Program-made: the position numbers and the translations under genes
The notes under the pieces: model-generated
Seen by the model: only the letters and a program-made list of their open reading frames with translations
The model's database searches: none
What the model was told of the DNA's origin: nothing
Shown: one piece after another, positions 26,406-35,505 of the stretch
Position numbering within the stretch: the first letter of the stretch is position 1
Layout of the letters: each line of letters opens with the position of its first letter
DNA from: Aromatoleum toluolicum
GTDB taxonomy: Bacteria > Pseudomonadota > Gammaproteobacteria > Burkholderiales > Rhodocyclaceae
Assembly: GCF_012911005.2 (NCBI RefSeq)
Contig: NZ_WTVS01000010.1
Location: forward strand, 48,244-112,243
Reading direction: 5' to 3'
DNA length: 64,000 nt

Positions 26406-26869
26406 GACTGCTCCCGGTCCTGCGCCAGCGGGTCGTTGCGGCGCACCTTCTTGCGCGGTGCCGGCTTGTAGTGCAGGTTCACGAACGCACCGACCCAGTC
26501 GGCGATCTCGCGCGGCATCGCGACCCCATCGACCTGCTCGCCCGAGTCGAGCAGGCGCGCCGCCTCGCCGTAGCTCACGGTGACGACGAGCGGCTTCACG
26601 ACGCCGTCCTCCTTGCGCCACATCACGAACACCTTGGGCACCGGTGAGCTCAGGTTGAGGAAGTAGTTGTCCGCCTCGTCGCGGAACAGCTCCAGCGCAA
26701 AACCGCCGACGAGGTACTGGTCGCGGTCGGTCTCGGCGACCAGCTGACGCGTCGCCGCCGGGTTGTCGCCGAAGGCCGGCACGACGCCGACGGCCTCCCA
26801 GGCCTCGTCCGCCCAGCGGCTCTGCAGGCGGCGGCGCTCCATGATGACGGCGACGGGAAAGCGGTCCAT
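26402..26869 (-). CDS. DUF3305 protein
   Basis: The 155-residue protein begins MDRFPVAVIMERRRLQSRWADEAWE, diagnostic of DUF3305, and ends in a basic tail (KPAPRKKVRRNDPLAQD). It is soluble and lacks a signal. It forms a translationally coupled pair with DUF3306 upstream of the polyferredoxin gene and is divergent from fdhD across 117 bp. The constant association with formate dehydrogenase suggests a maturation factor; no biochemical activity is known to me. Confidence 0.88.
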   Translation of the reverse strand: MDRFPVAVIMERRRLQSRWADEAWEAVGVVPAFGDNPAATRQLVAETDRDQYLVGGFALELFRDEADNYFLNLSSPVPKVFVMWRKEDGVVKPLVVTVSYGEAARLLDSGEQVDGVAMPREIADWVGAFVNLHYKPAPRKKVRRNDPLAQDREQS

Positions 26870-26986
26870 GCGGCGAACTCCGGGTGACTCGGTCTCTCAT
26901 AGGATAGGCGATGCGGCCACGGCGGGCGAACCGCGCGGCCGGCGCCTGCGGCTAGAATACCCCCTCGAACCTACCCGTCCACCTCC

Positions 26987-27823
26987 ATGCCCCCAGCCCC
27001 CGCCACGCCACGCCGTCCGCTGCTGAGCCACGCGAGCCACCCGCTGACGGTGACGATCCCGGCCGTCGACGAGAACGGCGAACAGGTGCCGACGCAGATC
27101 GCCGGCGAGTTTCCGCTGACGATCTATGTCGACCGCCGCGAGATCGTCACGCTGATGACGCTGGGCGCCGCGCCCGAGGCGCTGACGATCGGCTGGCTGC
27201 GCAACCAGCGCCTGGTCGCGAGCCTCGACGACATCGAGGCGGTGCAGGTCGACTGGGAGGTCAATGCCGTCGCAGTGAAGACGCGCAACGGTCTCGTGGA
27301 CGCCGACGAGCGCCTCGGCAGCCGCACCGTCACCACCGGCTGCGGCCAGGGCACGGTGTTCGGCGGGCTGATGGACGAGATCGACGCGATCCGCCTGCCG
27401 GCCGAGCGCACGCTCACGCAGGCGACGCTGTACGCGCTGATGGACGCGGTGCGCCACCACGAATCGATCTACAAGCAGGCCGGCGCCGTGCATGGCTGCG
27501 CGCTCGCACGCCCCACGGCGGACGGCTGCGACATCCTCATGTTCGTCGAGGACGTCGGCCGCCACAACGCCGTGGACGCCATCGCCGGGCAGATGTGGCT
27601 GGACGGACTCGACGGCGGCGACAAGATCTTCTACACCACCGGCCGGCTCACCTCCGAGATGGTCATCAAGACCGCGCAGATGGGCATCCCCTTCCTCGTC
27701 TCGCGCTCCGGCCTCACGCAGATGGGCTGGGAGATCGCGCGCCGAATCGGCCTCACGATGATCGGCCGCGCGCAGGGCAAGCACTACCTACTATTCACCG
27801 GCGAGGAGCGATTCACGCGATGA
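26987..27823 (+). CDS. fdhD: Formate dehydrogenase accessory sulfurtransferase FdhD
   Basis: The 278-residue protein matches FdhD, which moves sulfur from IscS onto the molybdenum cofactor of formate dehydrogenase. Visible motifs are EFPLTIYVDRREIVTLM, TTGCGQGTVFGG, VHGCALA and VEDVGRHNAVDAIAG with GRLTSEMV. In E. coli the catalytic loop is CxxC; here the loop is CGQG, leaving only C119. It is the first gene of the divergent fdhD-mobA-regulator operon; the next gene overlaps by ATGA. Confidence 0.93.
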   Translation: MPPAPATPRRPLLSHASHPLTVTIPAVDENGEQVPTQIAGEFPLTIYVDRREIVTLMTLGAAPEALTIGWLRNQRLVASLDDIEAVQVDWEVNAVAVKTRNGLVDADERLGSRTVTTGCGQGTVFGGLMDEIDAIRLPAERTLTQATLYALMDAVRHHESIYKQAGAVHGCALARPTADGCDILMFVEDVGRHNAVDAIAGQMWLDGLDGGDKIFYTTGRLTSEMVIKTAQMGIPFLVSRSGLTQMGWEIARRIGLTMIGRAQGKHYLLFTGEERFTR

Positions 27824-28404
27824 GCACGCGCGAAAAAATCACCGGCGTCATCCTCGCCGGCGGGCAGGGACGGCGCATGGGCAGCGTCGACAAGGGTCTT
27901 GTCGAGCTGCGCGGGCGGCCGATGGTGGCTCACGTGATCGAGCGTTTCGGCCCGCAGGTCGACGAGCTGATCATCAACGCCAACCAGAACGCCGAACGCT
28001 ACGCCGCCTTCGGCCATCCCGTCTTCCCCGACGACATCGGCGGCTTCGCCGGCCCGCTCGCCGGACTGCACGCGGCCCTGTCGCGCGCGCAGCATCCGCT
28101 CGTCGCGACCGCGCCCTGCGACTCGCCCTTCCTGCCGGCGGATCTCGTCGCACGCCTGTATCGCGGCCTCGCGCAAGCCGGCGCCGAGCTCGCCGTCGCG
28201 CGCACCTTCGACCAGCCGCACCCGGTGTTCTGCCTGTGCCGGCGCGACGTGCTGCCGCACCTCGACGAATTCCTCGCCGGCGGCGGCCGCAAGATCGACT
28301 TCTGGTATGCGACGCTGAAGGTCGTCGAAGTGCGCTTCGACGACGAGGAAGACGCGTTCCGCAACATCAACACCCGCGACGAGCTCGACGACGTCGGACG
28401 ATGA
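27820..28404 (+). CDS. mobA: Molybdenum cofactor guanylyltransferase MobA
   Basis: The 194-residue protein has the MobA nucleotide-binding signature LAGGQGRRMGSVDKGLVEL (residues 12-30), TAPCDSPFLP for metal binding (about 97-106) and the late motif FRNINTRDEL. It adds GMP to Mo-molybdopterin to make MGD, the cofactor form FdhA needs. It overlaps fdhD (ATGA) and the regulator gene (ATGA), so the three are translationally coupled. Confidence 0.94.
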   Translation: MSTREKITGVILAGGQGRRMGSVDKGLVELRGRPMVAHVIERFGPQVDELIINANQNAERYAAFGHPVFPDDIGGFAGPLAGLHAALSRAQHPLVATAPCDSPFLPADLVARLYRGLAQAGAELAVARTFDQPHPVFCLCRRDVLPHLDEFLAGGGRKIDFWYATLKVVEVRFDDEEDAFRNINTRDELDDVGR

Positions 28405-29324
28405 GCGCACCCGAGCCGCCAGTCATCGAACACCTTGCGCCGCAGAGCCCCTGCCTCACCGCGAAGCAGGCGGCGGCCTACCTGCACCTCAACGAGAAGA
28501 AGCTGTACGAGCTCGCCAACAGCGGCGAAGTCCCGGCCGCGCGCGTCGGCGGCAAGTGGCTCTTTCCGCGCCGCCTGCTCGACGACTGGCTGCTCGAACA
28601 GGCGCACGGCGGCGTGCTCATCGACCGCCTGCTGATCGCCGGCGGCGACGACGCCTTGCTCGCCGCGGCGGTGCGCACACTGGCCGTCGAACTCGGCGCC
28701 GAAGCCTTCGTCGCCTACAGCCCGACCGCAACTCTGCCCGGCCTCGAACAGCTCGCCCGCCGCCGCGCCGACATCTCCGTCGTGCACTGGGGCGACGCGC
28801 AGCACAGCGCCACCCTGCACGCCACGCTGCTGCGCGCCCATCCCGGTCACGCCCGCTGGACGCTGGTGCGCATCGGCCAGCGCGAGCAGGGCGTGCTGCT
28901 GCGCCCCGGACTGGGCATCGACCAGCTCGAAACGCTCGCCGCCTTCGACGTGCGCTGGGCGATGCGCGAAGCCGGTTCCGGCGCCGCACACTTCCTCGCC
29001 TCGGCCCTCAAGGCGCGCGGCCTGCACGCGGAAGACTGCAGCGCCGTCGCGACGATCGCCGGCGAACGCGAAGCCGCGGCACTCCTCGTGCGCGACGCCG
29101 CCGACTGCACCCCCGGCACGCGCGCGACCGCGAGCGAATTCGGCCTCGACTTCCTGCCGCTGGGCTGGGAAGCGCTCGACCTCGCGCTGCCGAAGGAGAT
29201 CTACTTCCGCCACCTCTTCCAGCGCCTGCTCGCGCGCCTCGGCAGCGCCGAGATCCGCGATCTCGCGCAGCAACTGGGCGGCTACGAACTTACGGCGCTG
29301 GGACAGGTGCTGGCTGCATCCTGA
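28401..29324 (+). CDS. HTH (excisionase-type) regulator with periplasmic-binding-like domain
   Basis: The 307-residue protein has a MerR/excisionase-like DNA-binding domain at residues 18-65 (CLTAKQAAAYLHLNEKKLYELA, then GGKWLFPRRLLDDWL). It is fused to a cytoplasmic substrate-binding-like domain (about 75-300), PBP_like/PF12727 type, the same fold as molybdate or MoCo-ligand binders. Such fusions are usually annotated as molybdate-responsive or molybdopterin-related regulators. It is coupled to mobA by ATGA overlap and its end overlaps mobB on the other strand by 35 bp. A role in sensing molybdate or a related ligand for this island is inferred. Confidence 0.85.
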   Translation: MSAPEPPVIEHLAPQSPCLTAKQAAAYLHLNEKKLYELANSGEVPAARVGGKWLFPRRLLDDWLLEQAHGGVLIDRLLIAGGDDALLAAAVRTLAVELGAEAFVAYSPTATLPGLEQLARRRADISVVHWGDAQHSATLHATLLRAHPGHARWTLVRIGQREQGVLLRPGLGIDQLETLAAFDVRWAMREAGSGAAHFLASALKARGLHAEDCSAVATIAGEREAAALLVRDAADCTPGTRATASEFGLDFLPLGWEALDLALPKEIYFRHLFQRLLARLGSAEIRDLAQQLGGYELTALGQVLAAS

Positions 29325-29826
29325 ACGCGTAATCCACGACGAAATCCGCCACCGCCTGCGGATCGTTGATGTCGAGTTGCGGCAGCGCCGTGTCGAGTGC
29401 GACGTCGGTCGCGACCGCGACGATGTGCGGGTCCTGCAGGTAGAACGGCGCCTCGCGCACCGCGGTGCGGCGCACCTCGATCTTGGGGATCGGCGCGCGC
29501 TTGAAGCCCTCGACCAGCACGAGGTCACAGGGCGAGAGTTTCTGCAGCAGTTCTTCCAGCGGCAGCTCGGGGTCGCCGCGCAGCTCGTGCATCAACGACC
29601 AGCGCCGCCCCGAGCTGACCAGCACCTCGCGGCAGCCGGCGTTGCGGTGGCGCCACGAGTCCTTGCCCTCGTGGTCGATGTCGAAGCTGTGATGCGCATG
29701 CTTGATCAGCGACACGTCGAGGCCGCGCCCGCACAGCACCGCGACGACCTTCTCGATCAGCGAAGTCTTGCCGCTGCCGGACCATCCGGCGAATCCGATC
29801 ACTTTCAATGCTCTGTCCTGTCTCAT
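29290..29826 (-). CDS. mobB: MobB, molybdopterin-guanine dinucleotide biosynthesis adaptor
   Basis: The 178-residue GTP-binding protein has Walker A GWSGSGKTSL (residues 14-23), the HAHHSFDIDHEGKDSWRHRNAG region and LVLVEGFK (about 103-110), all typical of MobB. It assists MobA in MGD synthesis. It starts 16 bp after the sigma-54 regulator gene and so probably belongs to the sensor-regulator-mobB transcript. Its last 35 bp overlap the convergent HTH regulator gene. Confidence 0.93.
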   Translation of the reverse strand: MRQDRALKVIGFAGWSGSGKTSLIEKVVAVLCGRGLDVSLIKHAHHSFDIDHEGKDSWRHRNAGCREVLVSSGRRWSLMHELRGDPELPLEELLQKLSPCDLVLVEGFKRAPIPKIEVRRTAVREAPFYLQDPHIVAVATDVALDTALPQLDINDPQAVADFVVDYAFRMQPAPVPAP

Positions 29827-29842
29827 GGGCGTCGGCGCGCGC

Positions 29843-31231
29843 TCACGCGACCGACTCGCCCCACTCCGCGCACTTGCGCTCCAGCGTCTTGCGCGACACC
29901 CCCAGCCGCCGTGCCGCCTCCGACTTGTTCCCGCCGCACGCATCCAGCATGCGCAGGATGTGGCGCTTCTCGACCTCGTCGAGCGGCAGGTCCATGCCGC
30001 CCGCGAGCACGTCGCCGCGTGTCCCCAGCGCCTCCACCGGGAAGCCGCCGAGGATCAGCGAGCGCTCGATGAAGTTGCGCAGCTCGCGCACATTGCCCGG
30101 CCAGCCATAGGCCTCGAGGCGCGCGAACAGCGTGTTCGACAGCGCCAGCGCCGGAACGCCCAGCTGCGCGGTCAGCTGCCGCATGAAGTGGCGCACCAGA
30201 TCGGGGATGTCCTCGGCGCGCTCGCGCAGCGGCGGGCTCACGATCTCGACCACCGCGAGGCGGAAGTACAGGTCCTGGCGGAAGCGCCCCGCGGCGACCT
30301 CGGCGGCGAGATCGCGGTTCGACGCGGCGATGATGCGCACATCCACCGGCACCTCGCGTTCCGAGCCGACCGGCCGCAGCTTGCGCTCCTCGAGCACGCG
30401 CAGCAGGCGCGTCTGCAGCGCGAGCGGCAGCTCGCTGATCTCGTCGAGGAACAGCGTGCCGCCGTGAGCATAATAGAACAGCCCGTTGCGCGTCTCGGTC
30501 GCGCCGGTGAACGCGCCCTTCACGTGGCCGAAGAGTTCGCTCTCGATCAGCCCGGCCGCGATCGCCGGGCAGTTCACCGGCACGAAGGGGCGCTGCGCGC
30601 GCGGACTCATGCGATGCAGCGCGCGCGCGGCGACTTCCTTGCCGGTGCCCGATTCGCCGAGCAGCAGCACGGTGCTGGGCATCTGCGCGACGCGGCGCAG
30701 CACGGCGCGCAAGCTCTCCATCGCCGCCGATTGCCCGACCAGGCCTTCGACGTCGGCCGCCAGGCCCGCGAGTTCGCGCCGCAGGATGAAGTTCTCGCGC
30801 GCGAGGTGGGCGCGCTGGAAGCAGTTCTTGATCGCGTTGAGGATCTGGTCGACGCGGAAGGGCTTGAGGATGAAGTCCGACGCGCCGCCGCGCAGCGCGT
30901 TGATCGCGGTGTCGAGATCGGCGAAGGCGGTGATCAGGATCACGTCGCCGGCGAAGCCCGATTCGCGCAGTTCGTGCAGCCAGTCGAGGCCGGACTTGCC
31001 CGGCAGCGCGATGTCGAGGATCAGCAGGTCGAAGTGCAGCCGCGCCATCAGGCGCATCGCATGCTCGGCATCCGGCGCCGTCTCGACGAGACCGCAGCGC
31101 GGTTTCAGCGCGCGCGCGAGAAAGCTGCGCATCCCTTCCTCGTCATCGACGATGAGGACCGAATGCGCCTGCCAGTTGAATTCCGGCGTGCCGGCGGGCC
31201 CGGCTGCTCCCCCCTCGCGCTCGTGCCGCAT
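29843..31231 (-). CDS. NtrC-family sigma-54-dependent response regulator
   Basis: From ATG 31231 (AAAGGA 6-9 nt upstream) the product is 462 residues. It has a receiver domain with VDD at 28-30, phospho-acceptor D73 in [12 protein letters not shown] and K123; a AAA+ domain with Walker A GESGTGKE (192-199), the sigma-54 contact loop GAFTGA (239-244) and Walker B GGTLFLDE; and a C-terminal Fis-type [22 protein letters not shown]. Starts at 31246 or 31279 are possible. It lies 102 bp downstream of the sensor kinase gene and 16 bp upstream of mobB. The formate dehydrogenase sigma-54 promoter is a plausible target. Confidence 0.92.
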   Translation of the reverse strand: MRHEREGGAAGPAGTPEFNWQAHSVLIVDDEEGMRSFLARALKPRCGLVETAPDAEHAMRLMARLHFDLLILDIALPGKSGLDWLHELRESGFAGDVILITAFADLDTAINALRGGASDFILKPFRVDQILNAIKNCFQRAHLARENFILRRELAGLAADVEGLVGQSAAMESLRAVLRRVAQMPSTVLLLGESGTGKEVAARALHRMSPRAQRPFVPVNCPAIAAGLIESELFGHVKGAFTGATETRNGLFYYAHGGTLFLDEISELPLALQTRLLRVLEERKLRPVGSEREVPVDVRIIAASNRDLAAEVAAGRFRQDLYFRLAVVEIVSPPLRERAEDIPDLVRHFMRQLTAQLGVPALALSNTLFARLEAYGWPGNVRELRNFIERSLILGGFPVEALGTRGDVLAGGMDLPLDEVEKRHILRMLDACGGNKSEAARRLGVSRKTLERKCAEWGESVA

Positions 31232-31333
31232 CGCTGTCCTTTTCATGGGCGTGGCTCGGTACGCACGGCCGCGCCGCACGCAGTTACATTTTGATAATAA
31301 CCGAGTCGGTCGGGACGTTGTCCCTACTATGAC

Positions 31334-33409
31334 TCACCAGCGCCGCAAAAACCCCGGGGCGCTCGGGGATTCGTCGTAACGCGGCTCGCGCCTCAGCCAC
31401 AGCGCGAACTCCGTGCCCTCGCCGGGCCGGCTGTCGACCGTGATGCGGCCGCCGTAGCGCTCGACGATCGTGTAGCTGATCGACAGGCCCAGGCCGGTGC
31501 CGCTGCCCTTCTTGGTCGTGAAGAAGGGATCGAAGATGTGCGACAGATCCTCCGGCGCGATGCCATGCCCGGTGTCGCGCACGCGGATCACCGCGCCGAC
31601 GCTCGCGCCGTCCTCGCTCCAGTCCGCCGTCGTGAGGTTCAGGCGCCCGCCGTCGGGCATCGCCTGCACCGCATTGACGATCAGGTTGATCAGCACCTGC
31701 TGCAGCTCGCTGCGGTTGATCTCGATGCGCGCGCTCGCCGCGAAGTCGGTCGCGACCTCGAGCGCGCGACGGTCGAAGCCGTGCTGCGTCAGGAACAGGC
31801 AGTCCGCAACCACCTCGTTCACGTCCACCGCCTCGGCATAGCCCGCGAACTCGCCCGGACGCGCGAACTGCAACAGCTTCGTTACGATCTGGCGGATGCG
31901 GTCGGTCTGCTCGTGGATCAGGCGGATCTCCTGGCGCACCGGCTCGGCGGCCGGCCCCAGCAGGTCGCGCAGCACGTCGAGGTTGCCCTGGATCACCGCG
32001 ACCGGATTGTTGATCTCGTGCGCGACCCCCGCCGTCAGCTCGCCGATCGCCGCGAGCTTCTCGCTCATCACCAGCTGCTGCTGCGCGCGCCGCAGCGTCT
32101 CGTTGGCCTCGCTCAGCTCCACGGTGCGCTCGGCGACCTTGCGGTCGAGCTCCTCGGCCCAGCGCTGCAGCTCCTCGCGCTTGGCGGACAGCGTGTCGAG
32201 GAGGTGGTCGAACTCGCCCGCCAGCCGCCCCAACTCGTCGCGGCTCGCGACCTCACCGACGCGCGCGTCCGCTTCGCCCTGTTCGACGCGCTGGATCACC
32301 GCGTTCATGCGCTCGATCGGCCGGAACACGCTGCGCGCCCAGCGCAGGCTGAGCGCCGCCCCGGCCGCACTGATCAGGACGAACAACACGAACAGCGCGC
32401 CCATCGCCATGCGGCCGGCGTCGCGGAAAGGCTCCTCGAGGAAGCCCACGTACAGCATCCCGACGCGCTCGCCGCGGCCATCGGCGATCGGCTCGTAGCC
32501 CGAAACATAATCGTCGTTCACGACAAAGGCCGCCCCCAGCCACGTCTCGCCGCGCCCCAGCACACGCTCGCGCACCGCCTGCGACACGCGCGTGCCGAGC
32601 GCCCGCGTGTCGCCGAACAGGCGCACATTGGTGGCGATGCGGGTGTCGTCGAGGAACAGGGTGGCGGTCCCGCGGCTGCCGAGCGGCAGCGAGCCGTCGC
32701 GATAGACGATGGCGTTGATGCGGTCGACCATCTCCAGATTGCCGTTGAGCAGGACGCCGCCCTCGAGCACCCCCACGAGGTTGCCCTTTTCGTCATGCAC
32801 CGGTGCGGCGGCGTGGATCACCAGTCCCCGATCCTCCGCCGTTCGCGCATCGGGTGCCGCCGCGCGCGTTTCCACGAGCGGCAACCAGGCGCGCTCGCGC
32901 AGGGCCGGGGACACATATTGGAGCGCGTCGGCGGAGAATCGTTCGACCGTCGTCAGCGCCGATCCGTGCAGCGCCGCGGCGACGACCGGCCAGTCCAGGC
33001 GCGGGATCGCAACGCCCGCCAGCGGCTGCGACGCCGCCAGCGGACGGCCCTCGCGATCGAGCAGCAGCAGGAAGTCCAGCCGCCGCCCGGGCGCGAGTTC
33101 AGCGAGCAGCGACGACAGTGCGGCCGGCGTCGCGCCAAGCCTGGCGACGAGCCGGTGCGATTCGGCCAGCGCCTGCACGTCGTAGCCGACGCCGCTGCGC
33201 ACGCGGTCGAAATACTCGTGCGCGGTGACGAGATCGGAGCTGATCTTGAAGTTGAGCAGGCGCTCGTAGGCCTCGTAGCCCCAGGTCCACACCAGCCCCA
33301 GCAGCACCGGCACGCCCACCACCAGCGGCGCGAGCACCAGCACAAGCAGCTTGGCGCGCACCGAGCTGCGCAGGCGGTCGGTCCAGCGCGGGCGCGCTTG
33401 CCGAGACAT
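31334..33409 (-). CDS. Cache-domain sensor histidine kinase
   Basis: The 691-residue membrane sensor has a first helix (about residues 18-42), a large periplasmic Cache-type ligand-binding region (about 45-325), a second helix (about 333-353), a HAMP segment (SVFRPIERMNAVIQRVEQGE), a coiled coil, and a kinase core. The core has the H box AGVAHEINNPVAVIQGNL (His near 464), N box, DTGHGIAPEDL and GTGLGLSI. It should phosphorylate the regulator encoded just downstream. The ligand is unknown; the neighbours (mobB, formate dehydrogenase) suggest formate or another small carboxylate, but that is inference. Confidence 0.92.
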   Translation of the reverse strand: MSRQARPRWTDRLRSSVRAKLLVLVLAPLVVGVPVLLGLVWTWGYEAYERLLNFKISSDLVTAHEYFDRVRSGVGYDVQALAESHRLVARLGATPAALSSLLAELAPGRRLDFLLLLDREGRPLAASQPLAGVAIPRLDWPVVAAALHGSALTTVERFSADALQYVSPALRERAWLPLVETRAAAPDARTAEDRGLVIHAAAPVHDEKGNLVGVLEGGVLLNGNLEMVDRINAIVYRDGSLPLGSRGTATLFLDDTRIATNVRLFGDTRALGTRVSQAVRERVLGRGETWLGAAFVVNDDYVSGYEPIADGRGERVGMLYVGFLEEPFRDAGRMAMGALFVLFVLISAAGAALSLRWARSVFRPIERMNAVIQRVEQGEADARVGEVASRDELGRLAGEFDHLLDTLSAKREELQRWAEELDRKVAERTVELSEANETLRRAQQQLVMSEKLAAIGELTAGVAHEINNPVAVIQGNLDVLRDLLGPAAEPVRQEIRLIHEQTDRIRQIVTKLLQFARPGEFAGYAEAVDVNEVVADCLFLTQHGFDRRALEVATDFAASARIEINRSELQQVLINLIVNAVQAMPDGGRLNLTTADWSEDGASVGAVIRVRDTGHGIAPEDLSHIFDPFFTTKKGSGTGLGLSISYTIVERYGGRITVDSRPGEGTEFALWLRREPRYDESPSAPGFLRRW

Positions 33410-33449
33410 CAGCCCACGCTCCGCGCGGAGCCCGCACAGGAAAGCGCTG

Positions 33450-33564
33450 TTCCTCCCCCTTCAAGGGGGAGGTTAGGAGGGGGATGGGTTTCTGCCACGC
33501 GTGCTTGACCCATCCCCACCCCAACCCTCCCCTTGAAGGGGAGGGAGTGACCGGGCAGCACTCA
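33450..33564. repeat. C/G-rich hairpin repeat, copy 1
   Basis: The element begins with a 10-bp-arm palindrome (CCTCCCCCTT / AAGGGGGAGG, 33452-33472) and ends with CTCCCCTTGAAGGGGAG near 33527-33543. The stretches between (GGTTAGGAGG...ATGGGT and ACCCATCCCC...CAACCC) are also complementary, so the whole could fold as one long imperfect stem. A second copy lies at 48349-48528 with 42 of 43 bases identical over the left part. It lies between the sensor kinase and htpX genes. Confidence 0.8.
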
Positions 33565-33594
33565 ATTTGACTCGCGTAATTGCGTGCTGAGTTA

Positions 33595-34443
33595 TTAGCC
33601 GCGGACCATCATCTCGCGCAGGCGCGCGACACGTTCCTGCGTCGACGGGTGGGTCGAGAACAGTCCGCGCAGGCCGCCGCCCGACAGCGGGTTCATGATC
33701 ATCATCTGCGCGGTCTCGGGATGCGCATCGGCGGCGTGCATCGGAATGCCGCGCGCGTAGGCGTCGATCTTCGCCAGCGCGCTCGCGAGCGCCTCGGGAT
33801 CGCCCGAGATCTCCGCGCCGCCGCGGTCCGCGCCGAACTCGCGGGTGCGCGAGATCGCCATCTGGATGATCATCGCCGCCAGCGGCGCGAGGATCATCAC
33901 GAGGATGCCCAGCACGGGGTTGGTCCGCTCGCCGTCGCGATTGCCGCCGAAGAACATGCCGAACTGCGCCAGCATCGAGATCGCACCGGCCACCGTCGCC
34001 GACATCGTCGAGATCAGGATGTCGCGGTTCTTCACGTGCGCGAGTTCGTGCGCCATCACGCCGCGCAGCTCGCGCTCCGACAGCATGCGGACGATGCCCG
34101 TGGTCGCCGCGACGGCCGCGTGGTCCGGGTTGCGCCCGGTGGCGAACGCGTTGGGCTGCTCCTCGTCGATGAGGTATACCTTGGGCATCGGCAGGCCGGC
34201 GCGCTGCGCGAGGCCGCGCACCATGTTGTACAGGTAGGGCGAGCTGGTCTCGTCGACCTGGCGCGCGTTGTACATGCGCAGCACCATCTTGTCGGAGAAC
34301 CAGTAGGCCCACACGTTCATCGCGCCGCCGAACACCAGCGCCATCAGCATGCCCTGCTTGCCGCCGAGCATGGCACCCACGGCACCGAACAGGGCGACGA
34401 TACCTGCCATGAGGATCGAGGTCTTGAGCCAGTTGCCGAACAT
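33595..34443 (-). CDS. htpX: Membrane zinc metalloprotease HtpX
   Basis: The 282-residue M48 protease has two N-terminal membrane helices (about 8-45), the zinc motif HELAH (H132, E133, H136) in [14 protein letters not shown], two further helices and the third ligand region [16 protein letters not shown]. It degrades misfolded inner-membrane proteins with FtsH. ATG 34443 follows GAGGAAGGAA; a longer frame starting at 34512 lacks a ribosome site and would precede the first helix with a non-conserved leader. Confidence 0.94.
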   Translation of the reverse strand: MFGNWLKTSILMAGIVALFGAVGAMLGGKQGMLMALVFGGAMNVWAYWFSDKMVLRMYNARQVDETSSPYLYNMVRGLAQRAGLPMPKVYLIDEEQPNAFATGRNPDHAAVAATTGIVRMLSERELRGVMAHELAHVKNRDILISTMSATVAGAISMLAQFGMFFGGNRDGERTNPVLGILVMILAPLAAMIIQMAISRTREFGADRGGAEISGDPEALASALAKIDAYARGIPMHAADAHPETAQMMIMNPLSGGGLRGLFSTHPSTQERVARLREMMVRG

Positions 34444-34542
34444 GTGCGTAATTCCTTCCTCAGTGATTGGGGTTGTGTGCCCCCTATGTGGGGCCGAACA
34501 CCACGGCTTCAATGCAGGGCGGGGAATTATCCCCGCGCGCCT

Positions 34543-35505
34543 TCAGCTCCCGCTGCCGAAGCGTTCGCCTGCACTGACCGGGAATCCGCGCAGAAATTCC
34601 CCGGCGGGCATGCGCCGGCTGCCCGGCTTCTGCAATTCGACGAGGCGCAGTGCCCCTTCGCCGCAGGCGACGACGACCCCGGACTCGTCCGCCGACAACA
34701 CCGTGCCCGGCGCGCCGGCTCCGGCGACGGGCTCCGCGCGCCAGATCTTCACGGCGACGTCGCGCAGCGTGCCGACCGCGCCCGGGAAGGGATTGAAGGC
34801 ACGCACCGCGCGCCCGATCGCCACCGCCGGACGCCGCCAGTCGATCGCCGCCTCCGCCTTGCCGATCTTCGCCGCGTAGGTCACGCCGGCCTCGGGCTGC
34901 GGCTCGGCGTGCAGCGTGCCCTGCGGCAGCGCGCGCAACGCCTCGACGACCATCTCGGCGCCCAGCGCGGCGAGGCGGTCGTGCAGCGTCGCCGTCGTGT
35001 CGTCGGGGCCGATCGCCAGTGCGCGCTTCATCAGCATCGCGCCGGTATCGAGGCCCTCATCCATCTGCATGATCGTGATGCCGGTCTCGGCATCGCCCGC
35101 CTCGATCGCACGATGGATCGGTGCCGCCCCGCGCCAGCGCGGCAGCAGCGAGGCATGGATGTTGATGCAGCCCAGGCGCGGCAGCTCCAGCACCGCGGGC
35201 GGCAGCAGCAGGCCGTAGGCCGCGACGACGAGGATGTCCGGCGCGCACGCGGCGAGCGCCGCACGCTGCTCCTCGGTGCGCAGCTTCTCCGGCTGGTCGA
35301 CGGCGATGCCGTGCGCGAGCGCAACCTGCTTCACCGGGCTCGCTGTGAGCTTCATGCCCCGCCCGGCAGGGCGGTCCGGCTGGGTCAGCACCAGCGGCAC
35401 CGCGAAACCCGCGGCGAGGATCGCCTCCAGCGCCGCAGCGGCGAATTCGGGCGTGCCCGCGAAGGCGACGCGGAGCGAGGTACGCAAGGGGGCGGCCGCG
35501 CTCAC
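34543..35505 (-). CDS. fmt: Methionyl-tRNA formyltransferase
   Basis: The 320-residue enzyme formylates initiator Met-tRNA. It starts with GTG at 35505, overlapping the def stop as GTGA. It shows [19 protein letters not shown], the [11 protein letters not shown] loop, and the catalytic/folate region [21 protein letters not shown]; the C-terminal OB-like domain carries RAFNPFPGA. Length is normal. The def-fmt coupling is the standard arrangement. Confidence 0.95.
   Translation of the reverse strand: MSAAAPLRTSLRVAFAGTPEFAAAALEAILAAGFAVPLVLTQPDRPAGRGMKLTASPVKQVALAHGIAVDQPEKLRTEEQRAALAACAPDILVVAAYGLLLPPAVLELPRLGCINIHASLLPRWRGAAPIHRAIEAGDAETGITIMQMDEGLDTGAMLMKRALAIGPDDTTATLHDRLAALGAEMVVEALRALPQGTLHAEPQPEAGVTYAAKIGKAEAAIDWRRPAVAIGRAVRAFNPFPGAVGTLRDVAVKIWRAEPVAGAGAPGTVLSADESGVVVACGEGALRLVELQKPGSRRMPAGEFLRGFPVSAGERFGSGS

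Noticed and set aside
33450..33564. CRISPR array
   Set aside because: The element is an inverted repeat of the hairpin type with no regular spacing of direct repeats and no cas genes.
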